From: Apis mellifera
Taxonomy: Eukaryota; Arthropoda; Insecta; Hymenoptera; Apidae
Assembly: GCF_003254395.2 (NCBI RefSeq)
Contig: NC_037643.1
Location: forward strand, 6,096,963 to 6,160,962
Length of the DNA: 64,000 bases
Reading direction: 5' to 3'
Positions 48,000 to 58,698 of this stretch are shown here, one piece after another. Position 1 is the stretch's first letter. The number at the start of each line of letters is the position of its first letter. The position numbers were made by a program, and so were the translations under genes. The notes below the pieces were generated by a model. That model worked only from the letters and a program-made list of their open reading frames with translations, was not told the origin of the DNA and did not search any database.

Positions 48000-49740
48000 A
48001 GATTATGTTAATCTCTTCTTCGCGATCGAATGTCGATCGAATATACGCGATCGATCGTCGATTTTGGCCAACGGCCACTGAATATACGCGATTTTGCTCC
48101 ATAATTATCGAATACGCATTATCAATCGTCGATTTTGATTAAGAACCATCGAATATACGCGATTGATCATCGATTTTGTTCCATAATTATCGAATAGTAT
48201 TATCAATCGTCGATTTTAGTCAACCAATCCACCGAATTTTGGCCAACAGCCATTGAATAGCTCCATAATTATAGAATAAGTATTATCAATCATCGATTTT
48301 AGTCGACCAATCCACCGAATATACGCCGATTTTAGTAGATGATCGTCGATTTTGGCCAACAGCCATCGAATATACGCGATTGATCATCGATTTTGCTCCA
48401 TAATTATCGAATAGGTATTATCAATCGTTGATTTTAGTCAACCAATCCATCGAATATATGCCGATTTTAGTAGGTGATCGTCGATTTTGATCAACAGCCA
48501 CTAAATATACGCGATTTTGCTCCATAATTATCGAATACACATTATCAATCGTCGATTTTGATTAAGAACCATCGAATATACGCGATTGATCATCGATTTT
48601 GTTCCATAATTATCGAATAGTATTATCAATCGTCGATTTTAGTCAACCGATCCACCGAATATACACCGATTTTAGTAGGTGATTGTCGATTTTGGCCAAC
48701 AGTCATTGAATAGCTCCATAATTATAGAATAGGTATTATCAATCATCGATTTTAGTCGACCAATCCATCGAATATACACCGATTTTAGTAGATGATCGTC
48801 GATTTTGGTCAACAACCATCGAATATACGCGATCGATCATCGATTTTGCTGCATAATTATCGAATACCATTACCAATCGTCGATTTTGTTCAACAACTAT
48901 CGAATATACGCGATTGAACATCGATTTTGCTCCATAATTATCGAATAGGTATTATCAATCGTCGATTTTAGTCAACCAATCTACCGAATATACGCCGATT
49001 TTAGTAGATGATCGTCGATTTTGGTCAACAACCATCGAATATACGCGATTGATCATCGATTTTGCTGCATAATTATCGAATACGCATTATCAATCGTCGA
49101 TTTTGATTAATAACCATCGAATATACGTGATTGAACATCGATTTTGCTCCATAATTATCGAATAGTATTATCAATCGTTGATTTTAGTCAACCGATCCAT
49201 CGAATATACGTCGATTTTAATAGATGATTATCGATTTTGGCCAACAGCCATCGAATATACGCGATTGATCATCGATTTTGCTGCATAATTATCGAATACG
49301 CATTATCAATCGTCGATTTTGTTCAACAATCATCGAACATATGCGATCGATTGCCGATTTTAGTCGACAGTCATCGAATACACCGTGATTAATCGCCGAT
49401 TTTCGATCCATAACTATCGAGTACGCATTATCAATCGGCATTTTTGATCGATAATTACCGGATACACGTGATTAATCGCCGATTTCGATCCGTAACTATT
49501 GAGCACGCATTATCAATCGGCGATTTCAATCGATAGTTAACGGATAACCGCGATTAATCATCCGTTTCGATGCATAATTATCGTGTACGCGTTACGAATC
49601 GTGGATTTTAGAAAGAGAACGACCGATATAAACACGATATAAACACAATCGATTGTCGACTTTGTATTATAGTTCGTAACTTCCAAATAAACACACGAGC
49701 GATCGTCGAATTCAGTATACGTACGAACGTCGATGCGAGC
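48000..49740. repeat. Satellite-like array with nested periodicity
   Basis: The basic unit of about 41-51 bp carries (A/G)TCGATTTT(G/A) followed by a spacer and ATCGAATA; I count about 28 cores by eye. Variant units alternate in a fixed order (CGCGATTGATCATCGATTTT, CTCCATAATTATCGAATA, CGTCGATTTTAGTCAACC, CCGATTTTAGTAG), giving longer periods. GATTTTGG or GATTTTGA anchors lie 216 bases apart at 48801, 49017 and 49233. The segments beginning near 48061 and 48484 are copies about 423 bases apart, the earlier lacking 30 bases. After about 49340 units become increasingly diverged. There are no unique spacers, so it is not a CRISPR-like array. Confidence 0.95.
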
Positions 49741-52700
49741 GGGTTAAATGTATAAATTGTTTGTCGGATCGATTTGTTCACGGTTTGCATTGTGAAGCGT
49801 TCTTAAATGAGAAACGAGCCTCCCTCGTTAATTGGTACAGGCGAGCGTTTCCGGTCGATAACGTATCGCGATCGGGCCGTGCCGCATCTATGAAAATTCG
49901 TGTTCTTTTTTTTTTCTTCTTCTCTCTCTCTCTCTCTCTCTCTACTTTCGATTGCTTTTCTCTTCGTGTAGCGAGGGCAGCGTTTGATAATTCACTCGTT
50001 AACGATGGAAAAAAAAAAAAAAAAAGGAAAAACGATTGTTCCAGGGCGAAAATGGGTTAGAACGAGCAAATAGTTCGCGGGGGAAGCGAGGATTTCAATT
50101 GTTTGACGCGATTCCGCGTTTCGAATAAATTGACGGATTTTTCTGTAAGTGTTGTTACGAAAACGCGAATTTTGATTGCTCCAGCTTGCTTTAACGAACC
50201 GGGACCAGTGACCTGGTCAGAATTTCGTGAACGCCAATTAGGATGAAAGTTAGAATTATATATAATTGATTTATCGAATTTTAAGAAATTTTCGAGGGAA
50301 GATTATTTTTATATATATATATATTTATAATGCAGTCGATAAATTACGGTTCATAAATAAGAATATCCATGGAATGGTATGGTGAGAGTTCACCGGAATT
50401 TTGTAAATTTGCCAAACCGCAGAAATGTAGGTTGCTTAACTCGATAAATTAACTTCGATATTTTCTGAATCAATATTTTCTCGAAACGGGGCAAACTATT
50501 CAAAATTATTTTTTCCCATTATTTCCTCGAAATTTTCATTAATTATCGTCTGTAATATTGGATTAGTTTTTACAAAGAAATCAAGTTTGAAATTACACGT
50601 GATCTTATTACGTAAGCTTGTTTCAAATTAAACTTTGTTTCGAGATAATTTATTTTACAAGTTTATTTTCGGTATATTAATAATTTTCATTGAATTTTCT
50701 TTACGTTTCAGTTACGAAACAAAGGTTCGTGATTCTTCATCAGTGGTATTCAATCGTATTATTCCTTTGACACGACTGGATTACACTTACTTTCATTTCA
50801 TTCTAGAACTAATAAGAAGAAACAATAATCAATTTCCGGTATTAACAGGAACAAGAATGACCTAGTAAATCCCTTTCCTTTGTACAACCATGTAACGAAT
50901 TAAACAAGTTAGCTGTAACAGGCAATGTTCGAGATATCCTGCCCGAGGCAAGTTACGTTTCTTGTACAATTCTAACAACTTGAATCTCAACTTGCTCCAT
51001 GATACTAAACATAATAATACAATTATTTAGTTACAGTAAAAAAATATAGTATGCCTGAAACGAGAAGAGAGAAAATACCTTTTCTTTTTCGTCTAATGGA
51101 AAAGTTTCAATTAAGATTTTCTAAATTATAAAATAACGGATAAATAATTGTTTCTAACTTATATATATATATTTCTTATTTAAAATGCGACGTGGAAAAT
51201 TGATATTTAAGACGCTTAAATAATCAATAAAACTGAAAAAGAAAAGGAAGCAAATCAAAGAAAATCTTTCTCACCGATTTTATTTCATTTTATTTCAGCT
51301 CGTCCCTTAAATCGAAAACATTCTGCATACGGTATGACGTTATTAATAATAATTATTCACATTAAATTGATCTTTTCCATCTCCTTCAACCATTCCTACC
51401 ATTTCTCGAATGTCAATGCACTCTCGAGCGCATTCTGGAAGCGCGAGTATCATCAAGAGACGTGAGATTCTCGTGATTTCTTTTTCTCTTTTTTTTTTAT
51501 CTCCGTTTAATCAGTCGGCTCGCTTTCAAAGTCGATACGAAACGATGGAAGAACGATTCCAAGAAGCGGCGTAATCGCACGCGAGCCGTGCGTGCACGAA
51601 GTGCAAAACGACTCGCGATATCGGGAGATGGCCGGCAATCGGAAGGGAGTCTCGTCGAGTCACGATAGAACTTTTTCCGCTTTTTTCATTTATTCGTTCA
51701 AGTATTTCGATCGAGAATTCCAGACCGCATCTAATAATAATAATAATAATAATAATAAGCTTTATGGATATATACGATAACAGTCGGCGGATAAAGCCTC
51801 ACGCGAGGCACTGTCTGTAAAACGATGCAGAATTATTTTCAATCGCGTGAACGAAATGTGACGAATGTATATATCGATGGGTGAAAAGGGGAGATCAAAT
51901 AGAAAAGCTCGTAGTTTTCTCTTCTCTTCTCGCGTGAAAATTGGCAAAAAATTAACGATACTTGTGTTACTCTTTTACAACGTGTTATTTTTTTTTTGCT
52001 CTCTTTCTTTTTCGAGAAACGTTGACCGATGTAAAAATTGAAACGGAAAAATTAACGAAGAATATATATCCTTTTTTTTTTTTCGCCTGTAAGTTAACGA
52101 ACGAAAGTTACGTAACGAGGCGTACAGTTGCTCGGCCGAATTTAACTTTATTAGCGAACACTAGCTACCTCCCTCCTCACCCTCTGTACACTCGTTATAT
52201 TCTTGTTGTCCGTGTATTAAACCTTTATCGGTCGATTGAACCACTGTTTTACAGACGCAAGCCGTATGATGAATGAACACAACACGATACATCGTCGATA
52301 CATCGATTTATCGACGTGGCTTGTATTATTATATTAACAATTTCGAGTTGCCTCGCCTGGCCAAGCATTCGAGTATTATTCAATTATCGAATTCGAGGAT
52401 GAAAGAGGATGAATTTTCCGTTCCACGTGTTCGAAATTAACATTATTTGTACGATAAAATCGATACCTTTATGATGTACAATTTTATTAACAACTTTACC
52501 CTTTCTGTAACACAGAAAAAGGACAACAAACAAGAGGAAGCATCCTTGATCTTTTCCACCCCATCCGTCGAAGCGAACGAGCGTCTTATTGGACGCCAAT
52601 AACAATATGTCCAAGATATATCGCAATTATGGGAAAGGTCCGGATAAAGGGGGGGTCGGTGTTCGAGATGGATGAGAATCAGAGGCACGCCGGGGCGCAA

Positions 52701-52762
52701 AGACGGCGTTTAATTTCCGAGGGTAGCGCGTGTTGCACACCAACCGCCGAGAATTAATATAG
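49741..52762. other. Non-coding stretch with microsatellites
   Basis: A T run leads into a (TC)11 tract at 49921-49942. There is an A run at about 50008-50025, and a (TAA)9 run at 51732-51758. Bases 49760-49900, 50880-51000 and 51400-51660 are more complex. The rest is AT-rich. Nothing resembles a gene until the open segment beginning at 52763. Confidence 0.5.
51732..51758. repeat. (TAA)9 microsatellite
   Basis: Perfect trinucleotide repeat of 27 bases in single-copy DNA. Confidence 0.97.
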
Positions 52763-52900
52763 ATGGATATGAGTTATCTGCGAAACGGACCAGGCCCGGT
52801 GTATGCCGGTGACGTGTATGACTCTCGTGATGGGGATCACAAAGTCCTGACAGGAGATTCGGCTGGCCAGGACGATAGATATCAACCGGTTTTAACGTAA
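52763..52900 (+). other. Short open frame of 45 codons, candidate small ORF or terminal exon
   Basis: An ATG directly follows AATTAATATAG (a possible, weak acceptor, which also contains the in-frame stop TAG) and 45 codons lead to TAA. The peptide is varied and polar, rich in Gly and Asp, and contains DMSYLRNGPGPVYAGDVYDS near its start and DDRYQPVLT at its end. It lies in a CpG-rich, complex island (52630-53010). Composition looks coding-like, but there is no signal peptide, no domain and no strong splice site. It may be a conserved non-coding element instead. Confidence 0.2.
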
Positions 52901-54886
52901 CTGTCGAGTGGACGCTTTCAGATCTCTGAAACTGACACTGATGGCTTATCCGTCCTCGTCGAACCGCGGTTAACACGCATCCTCCAAGATGCGCCCCTCT
53001 CCGATACTTGGCGAAAACTTGAAGTGGCTTGCAATTCGTTTTCGAAATTTTTCTATTGATTATCAATCGGTGTTATGAAGATATAAAAAAATATGATACC
53101 GTTATCGATGAAAATGTTAGAGATCTTTATCGGATGAGATCGAATTATTACGAAGTTTTACGAATATATTCGAAATGATTCGAACCAATAGAATTCTATT
53201 CAATTTTCATTCGCGTAGCTCTTTGCACGATCGTAAATTAAGGCGGCCACTGGTTTTGTAATAGAGAATTTGGATTCAGAAATTTAAAGACGCAAGGGTG
53301 AACAAATGTATTGATATTTTATTCGAAGTTAAGGAAATTACATTTATTTAAATACAAAATTTATTATTATATTACGTTTTTACAAAATTCAAACGAACTT
53401 CATTTAAACGTTCAGTTTCGGATTTTACACGAGTTCGAGGAAGAATATCCGCATTATCATCTGAAACTGATTACCCTTTAATTTGCAGATCCGTAAATAG
53501 AAGCTGGCAAATACAAACCGTTTACCAGCCTACAACCGGTGAGGCAGAGTCTAAGATTAACTACCCATCCAAACCCATCCTTGACCCGCCCCTGCCAATC
53601 CTTTTCCCCATTACTTCCCAATAAACTTCCACTCCACCGTTGGTATTCATATATGCAGCCAGGCCGCGAGTGCACAGACCTCAGATTGCCTCCGCGTCTT
53701 CTCTGATCCGGGGGAGGTTGTGGAGAGAGGGAGGGGGTGGTTGATCGCAATATCGTCAGGGTCAATCTGCGGATCTCCGTCAAACGGAAAGCAAATCAAA
53801 TTCCCCGGGATGCAAAGCATGCACGCGCCAATTAGAGTATTTCGCCGGGAATCCCCCGCTTTGATCAACCGGCACCGGCCACCTGAGTAATCCCCCCCTC
53901 CCACCCTCCTCTGTAACCGACGAATTCGGGCCCGGTTGATTATTATCAATCATCGGCGCGTACGAAAATCGCGAGACAGGATCAGCCAGTTTCCTCTATC
54001 TCTGTCAATTACTTCTGTGAGAATGTTTACACGCGTGGTTGATGACGATTTGGAGGAGGAGACGGAGGAAATCGATAACCGGTTCGGGGGTGGAAGGGGA
54101 TGGAAAAGGATTAAGATCGTACGATTATTCTCCTTGATTTTTTACGTATTTTCGATATACAGGTAAACAATTATTAATTCTTGCCAAGTTTCGTTTAAGT
54201 AACTGTATTATTATTTATTTCAGATATTCAAGACAAAGTGAAAATTTGTAGAAAAGATGGTTTGAAGCTTAATTATCCAAAGAAGAGAATTAGAAACTTG
54301 ATTCCTTCCATTCCTGTAAAGATAAATTTACAATTTGAAATTAATATTTCTTTTTCCAATTCGAATGATGTAGTTCTTTCTTTTTTGTAACCATTTTGTA
54401 ATTTGAGAGGAAAGGAAGTAACAAGTATATATGTTATAGTTATTGATACAATACGTCTATTAATATCAGTAATGATCAATCCATTTATCGATATTGCGCA
54501 CGTAAAATATATATGAGACGATATATTTGCGAAAACGTATCCAGCAATACATTAATTTCCATCGATCAATTTAATCGTATTTCTTTGGTTAATTCATTTA
54601 AAACGATCGATATATCGTAATTATCAAAGGTTGTAACCGCCGTACAACGCATGCATTGTTCTGGTCAGTGTATCGTGTTACGGTGGTCACTAGCCGCACT
54701 GAGTTATGTTGATCAGATAACCGAGGGGAACGTAATACCATTTGTTAGGGGTTCAACGCGTTCCCTGATAAAATTCATTTCTGCGGACGGTATTTGAAAA
54801 GTTAATCTTCGACGGCCTTTCGATAACCTATTCATCGAATGCGTGAAAACTAAAGTGGAAAATTTCGTTTCGCGATAATCGTTTAC
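52901..54886. other. Non-coding stretch
   Basis: Bases 53470-53960 form a complex, C-rich block open on the minus strand without splice framing. A Grainyhead-like site (AACCGGTT) lies at 54077-54084. A possible recursive splice site lies at 54160-54168. Bases 54640-54830 are complex and CpG-rich and look like a conserved non-coding element. The rest is AT-rich. Confidence 0.45.
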
Positions 54887-54945
54887 CTGAACATTGTAAT
54901 TTCTCCTGTGGAATCATCTGAAACTGCGTCTCGAATACTCACCAT
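54887..54945 (-). other. Candidate small exon beginning at ATG, low confidence
   Basis: On the minus strand the acceptor TTTGTATTTGTTTCAG (54961-54946) is followed directly by ATG, 59 open bases and the donor CAG|GTAAAC (54886-54881). The peptide starts MVSIRDAVSDDSTGEITMF and ends in phase 2. Both splice sites are good. GTGAGT sits right after the ATG, so an alternative donor is present. If spliced directly to the exon at 9247, the frame stops after two more codons (upstream ORF), so it could be a 5' UTR exon of that gene. This linkage is speculative. Confidence 0.22.
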
Positions 54946-56100
54946 CTGAAACAAATACAAAATGATTGTCAAATTAATTAAATTTATTAAAATTAGATAA
55001 TATGGAGATTATAGATTATGGAGGAATTACGTGAAATTGGGTAACGAAAGATTTCCACGTCGTTATATACATCTATTCTCACATTTCTATAATTAATTAA
55101 TTAGATTCGTACGAAGAGTCATAGTGGAAATTATTTTTAGAGAAATTCATATTTACAACATTCTTCTTTTTATATCTTTTCATACCACTATGATTCTCCA
55201 GTCTTTCATATATTAATTTCTTATCATAATATTTTTAATACTTTCGTTCATCATTTAACAATCCAATCAAATGAACGTTATATTTGATAAAATATAAAGG
55301 GATCTAATATAAAGATATCTCGTAGAATAATCTTTTGATATACCTAAAAATTCAGGTTAGAAAAAAATACATTCTTATACTTTACTATCATTTACAAAAA
55401 AACATTGCTTCCAATCAAACAATTTTCTCACCGAAATTTTCGAGATTTTATATTAAGATCCAAAAACATCTCTGTTTAAATCGAGCAATAACGCAATAAA
55501 GATCCGTGAATTGATTCGTGAATTTCACAGTTGTCGATCGTCGTCCCATCCAGAGGAGCCAATCGTCTGTTATCTCCATCTCATCGCTGGCACGATCTTC
55601 AGACGCGCGGAAATAAAAAGAGATTCTCTCCGCGGAGAGACGGAGCCACGTTAAGGGAGGAAAGAGATGCCGCCCCTAATAGAGACGGAGAGCCAATCTA
55701 CCCTCTCGAAGCGCATATACCGCGGCCTCCTCTAATCTACAGGAGAACCCTTTCAGGTTTTTGGATAGAGGAGGGCAAACATCGTCGTCCCCTCGGCGTC
55801 CCCGCCCCCGTTATCCGGCGGGGATCGTTCGTCGTCGTCGGCGAATGGGCCAATGGCGGCGCGTTCCGCTCGATCTCGCGCGGCCGGAAAGTTTCGCCTT
55901 GTAGCCGAAATTAAACCGCGACGATGAAGGCCCCGCCGAGACTTTAACGACGGGTGAAAGCGGGTGTACTCGAGCGGACCGGAATTTTCACGCTGAGGGC
56001 GAGCCGACCGCGGTGTTATCCACCACTCCTCGTTGGATCCGGTTATTTTGCTTACGACGGGGCTGCTTGCATTCGTGAATACGCGGCGAGGTGGTAGAGG
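54946..56100. other. AT-rich stretch and large GC-rich island
   Basis: Bases 54946-55520 are AT-rich. Bases 55530-56100 form the longest GC- and CpG-rich island in the window. Its plus strand is open for 127 codons with an Arg/Pro/Gly-rich reading and no splice framing. A promoter or regulatory island is more likely than a gene. Confidence 0.4.
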
Positions 56101-56166
56101 TGAGCAAGGTTTGGCAAGTATGTTTGGAATACTGGAGTTGTTTGATCGAGTTTTTTTTTCTTTTTT

Positions 56167-56195
56167 GAGGAGGAGGAGGAGGAGGAGGAGGGTGG
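56167..56195 (+). repeat. (GGA)n run ending in GGGTGGG
   Basis: Eight consecutive GGA-type triplets followed by GGGTGGG on the plus strand. (GGA)4 sequences are known to fold into quadruplexes, so structure is plausible. Confidence 0.9.
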
Positions 56196-58588
56196 GTTAG
56201 AGATTTTGCGAGGGTTGCGTGTACTTTGTGGATGATCCTTTTGGACGAGCAGTGTTTTTTTTTTTTTTTGGAGAATCGATGATATTTGGAAAATTATTTT
56301 AAGCTTCTATAAGCTTCTTCCTTTTTCCTCGTTTCATAATTCAGTTTATTGAAAAGTTTATCGAGATCAACGCGAATAACGGAAATAGTTTAATCCTTAT
56401 TTTTCCAAACTTGTAAATTTAATAAATGAATCTTTTATATTTGTCTCGGCCTCCGGAATCAAAGATGTTTCATGAATAAATTAATCCAATATTTCGAAGT
56501 GAAATAAAATTACCAAAGTTCGAATTTAAATTCTGAAAATATCGAGTTATCCGAGAATTGAATTTCTCATTGGAAATAACTTCTCAGAAAATATTTCCAG
56601 AATAAATAATAAATAATATCTGTAATAACAATATCGTCATTTACATTACATCATTTTTTTTCTCCAACGAAGTTTCCTTAAAAGCCGAAATAATTTCTTA
56701 ATCATCCCTCGATGCACACCGTTAATCCCAACCCTTCTCTTTATTTCACGTCCCATCAAACATTTCCATCAACGGCGGCCTCCGCAAGATGAACTTCGGC
56801 CTCGAGTTTCTGCTCTGTTCCCCGTTACTCTACTTTAGCGCCGATAGAACGCGTCGCTCAACCACTTCCGATTAAACGCAAAATCGACGAGAACGAAAGG
56901 TAACGAAACAATAATTCGTGCCTCGAAGGGAGGAGGTTCGACAACAACGACAAGAAATTCTTTCTCCTCCCCTGCAGAAACGCTCTTATCGTTATTACGT
57001 CGTTTGACGGCTACAATACCCCGCCTCACGGACAGAGATAGAGATAGAGAAGGAAGCACGATAAAGAGAGAGGAAGGAAGAGGAATTGCATTCTGGACTG
57101 TGAACGCTAGATATAACGGGAAGCAAAAGTGCGCGAGAGAACGAGTCCTTTTTCGCAGTTTATTCTTCTCGAAGTCGGTTGAAGAAGGGAGGAGGAGGGG
57201 TACCACCGTCGCGAGTACCATCGAGTCAATAGATAGAGGACCTCTCCCGTTATTCCTCTCGTGGCGTGTTTCTCGAAGGGCGAGGCGTGGCATAAAGGCA
57301 ACGATGAATAATTATCGCGAGTGCTTCGAGCAAAACAAACAACTAACCGCGCTCGACTTCACGGCTAAGTGGCGTATTTAACAAACAACCGGCCCTCCCC
57401 TCCCTGAATACGCTTTGGAAGTCACGGTGTGTGTGTGTGTGTGTGTGCACGCACGAACCGAAAACGGAAAGGGGGGTCCTTCCTTCCTTCCTCCACCTCC
57501 TCCTCCTTCTCGCGTGTACCCACCTGATTAACGGATACTCCCAGGAGGACGAAATAAATATGAGGGGCCGTTTGATTCGCTTGCCATTGTTCTCGAACAA
57601 ACGCTTGTCGGAACACGCTTGACGTTTTGGATTGTCGATGCAGCATTGTGCCGGACCGAACGATTCTGTCAGCGATGCAGGCCAGTTTTGGTTCACTGGT
57701 GAAGAGGAAATGGGAGGAGGAGGAGGAGGAGATGCGTTATGTTAGACGTGCGTCATTACGATTTCCTGTTCTAATAATAAACGTATGTATAAACGTATGT
57801 ATAAAAGTTTTTCTTTTTTAGAAGAAAGAAAATTATCCGAACTTTGTTTCGCGTGTCCGCGTACAAAATTTCGAATTCCATTTTGAATGTTTCGTTGCTG
57901 ATATTTTTGTGTTTATTGAAAATCAATATCAGTTACCGATTATCAAAAGAGTTGAAATAAATTGAAATTTGAAATGTTGAATAATTGAAGCTTGTTCTCG
58001 TCTTAAGAATATTCAAATTCGATATTAATTATTACTAAATTGTTTTCAATGATTCCTTTTAATTATACGTGAATGAAATAATGCTTAATCATTAATATTA
58101 TTTTTATTATTGAATCTCGATTGAGATGATTTTTAAAAGAGTAGATTTTTACAAGCAACGGAGATTAAAGAAAAATCTTTGTGGAAAAAGTATTCAATTA
58201 TTCAATCCATTAAGGGGAAACCGAGTGAGAAACCAATCCGTTATTCGGTAATTTTTCTAAATCTATCTAGAAAAGAAAAACAAACGTTCTTTTAATTGGT
58301 TTAACTAAAATTTAAATTCCAAAACTTGATTTACCACTCGATTTGACCTAAATTTGAAAATACACATTCGCATTAGAAATGTAAATGGGACGGAAAACGT
58401 ACGACCTTTTGAACCATCGGCGCACGCAGACAGCCGAAAGTTACATAAAATATCGCAGTTCAATATAAGTCGGTCAATTTCCCGCTTCCCCCCTGAAAAT
58501 TTGAAGAACTATCCTCCATTGAATATAAATCACATGTTGCCCCTCCCGTCCACTCTCCACCCCCTCGATTTTCGTATTCTCCTCTCAG
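56196..58588. other. Non-coding stretch
   Basis: AT-rich at 56220-56700. A complex block at 56730-57700 contains purine and pyrimidine tracts, a GT run at 57427-57447 and a GGA run at about 57715-57731. Long open frames on both strands are compositional. Bases 57780-58350 are AT-rich, including a doubled TAAACGTATGTA at 57779-57804. Confidence 0.5.
57427..57447. repeat. (GT)10 microsatellite
   Basis: Alternating GT over 21 bases, continuing imperfectly as GCACGCACG. Confidence 0.95.
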
Positions 58589-58698
58589 GATATTCCAATT
58601 TTTACTCGTCGGATATGCATTCGACGAGCACAGCTCCCATCTATGCCACTTCTACGTACACCATTTACATCGCGGCCTACATCCATTGTCAATTGTGA
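58589..58698 (+). other. Candidate terminal exon, low confidence
   Basis: A strong pyrimidine-rich acceptor, TTTTCGTATTCTCCTCTCAG (58569-58588), precedes two bases and 35 codons to TGA at 58696. The peptide is Ser/Thr/Tyr-rich (including STSTAPIYATSTYTIYIAAY). The acceptor is among the better ones in the window, but the short peptide is of low complexity and no upstream exon in matching phase (1) on this strand was found. Confidence 0.15.

Noticed and set aside
48000..49740. CRISPR-like array
   Set aside because: Units are contiguous variants of one another with no unique spacers, the DNA is eukaryotic and no cas-like genes are present.
55531..55914. 127-codon open frame in the largest GC-rich island
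   Set aside because: The reading is rich in Arg, Pro and Gly as expected from CpG-rich DNA and shows no domain, signal or splice framing.
56835..57293. 152-codon minus-strand frame with hydrophobic stretch
   Set aside because: The hydrophobic and Ser/Leu parts come from GA-rich sequence on the other strand, the plus strand is open over the same interval, and splice sites are absent.
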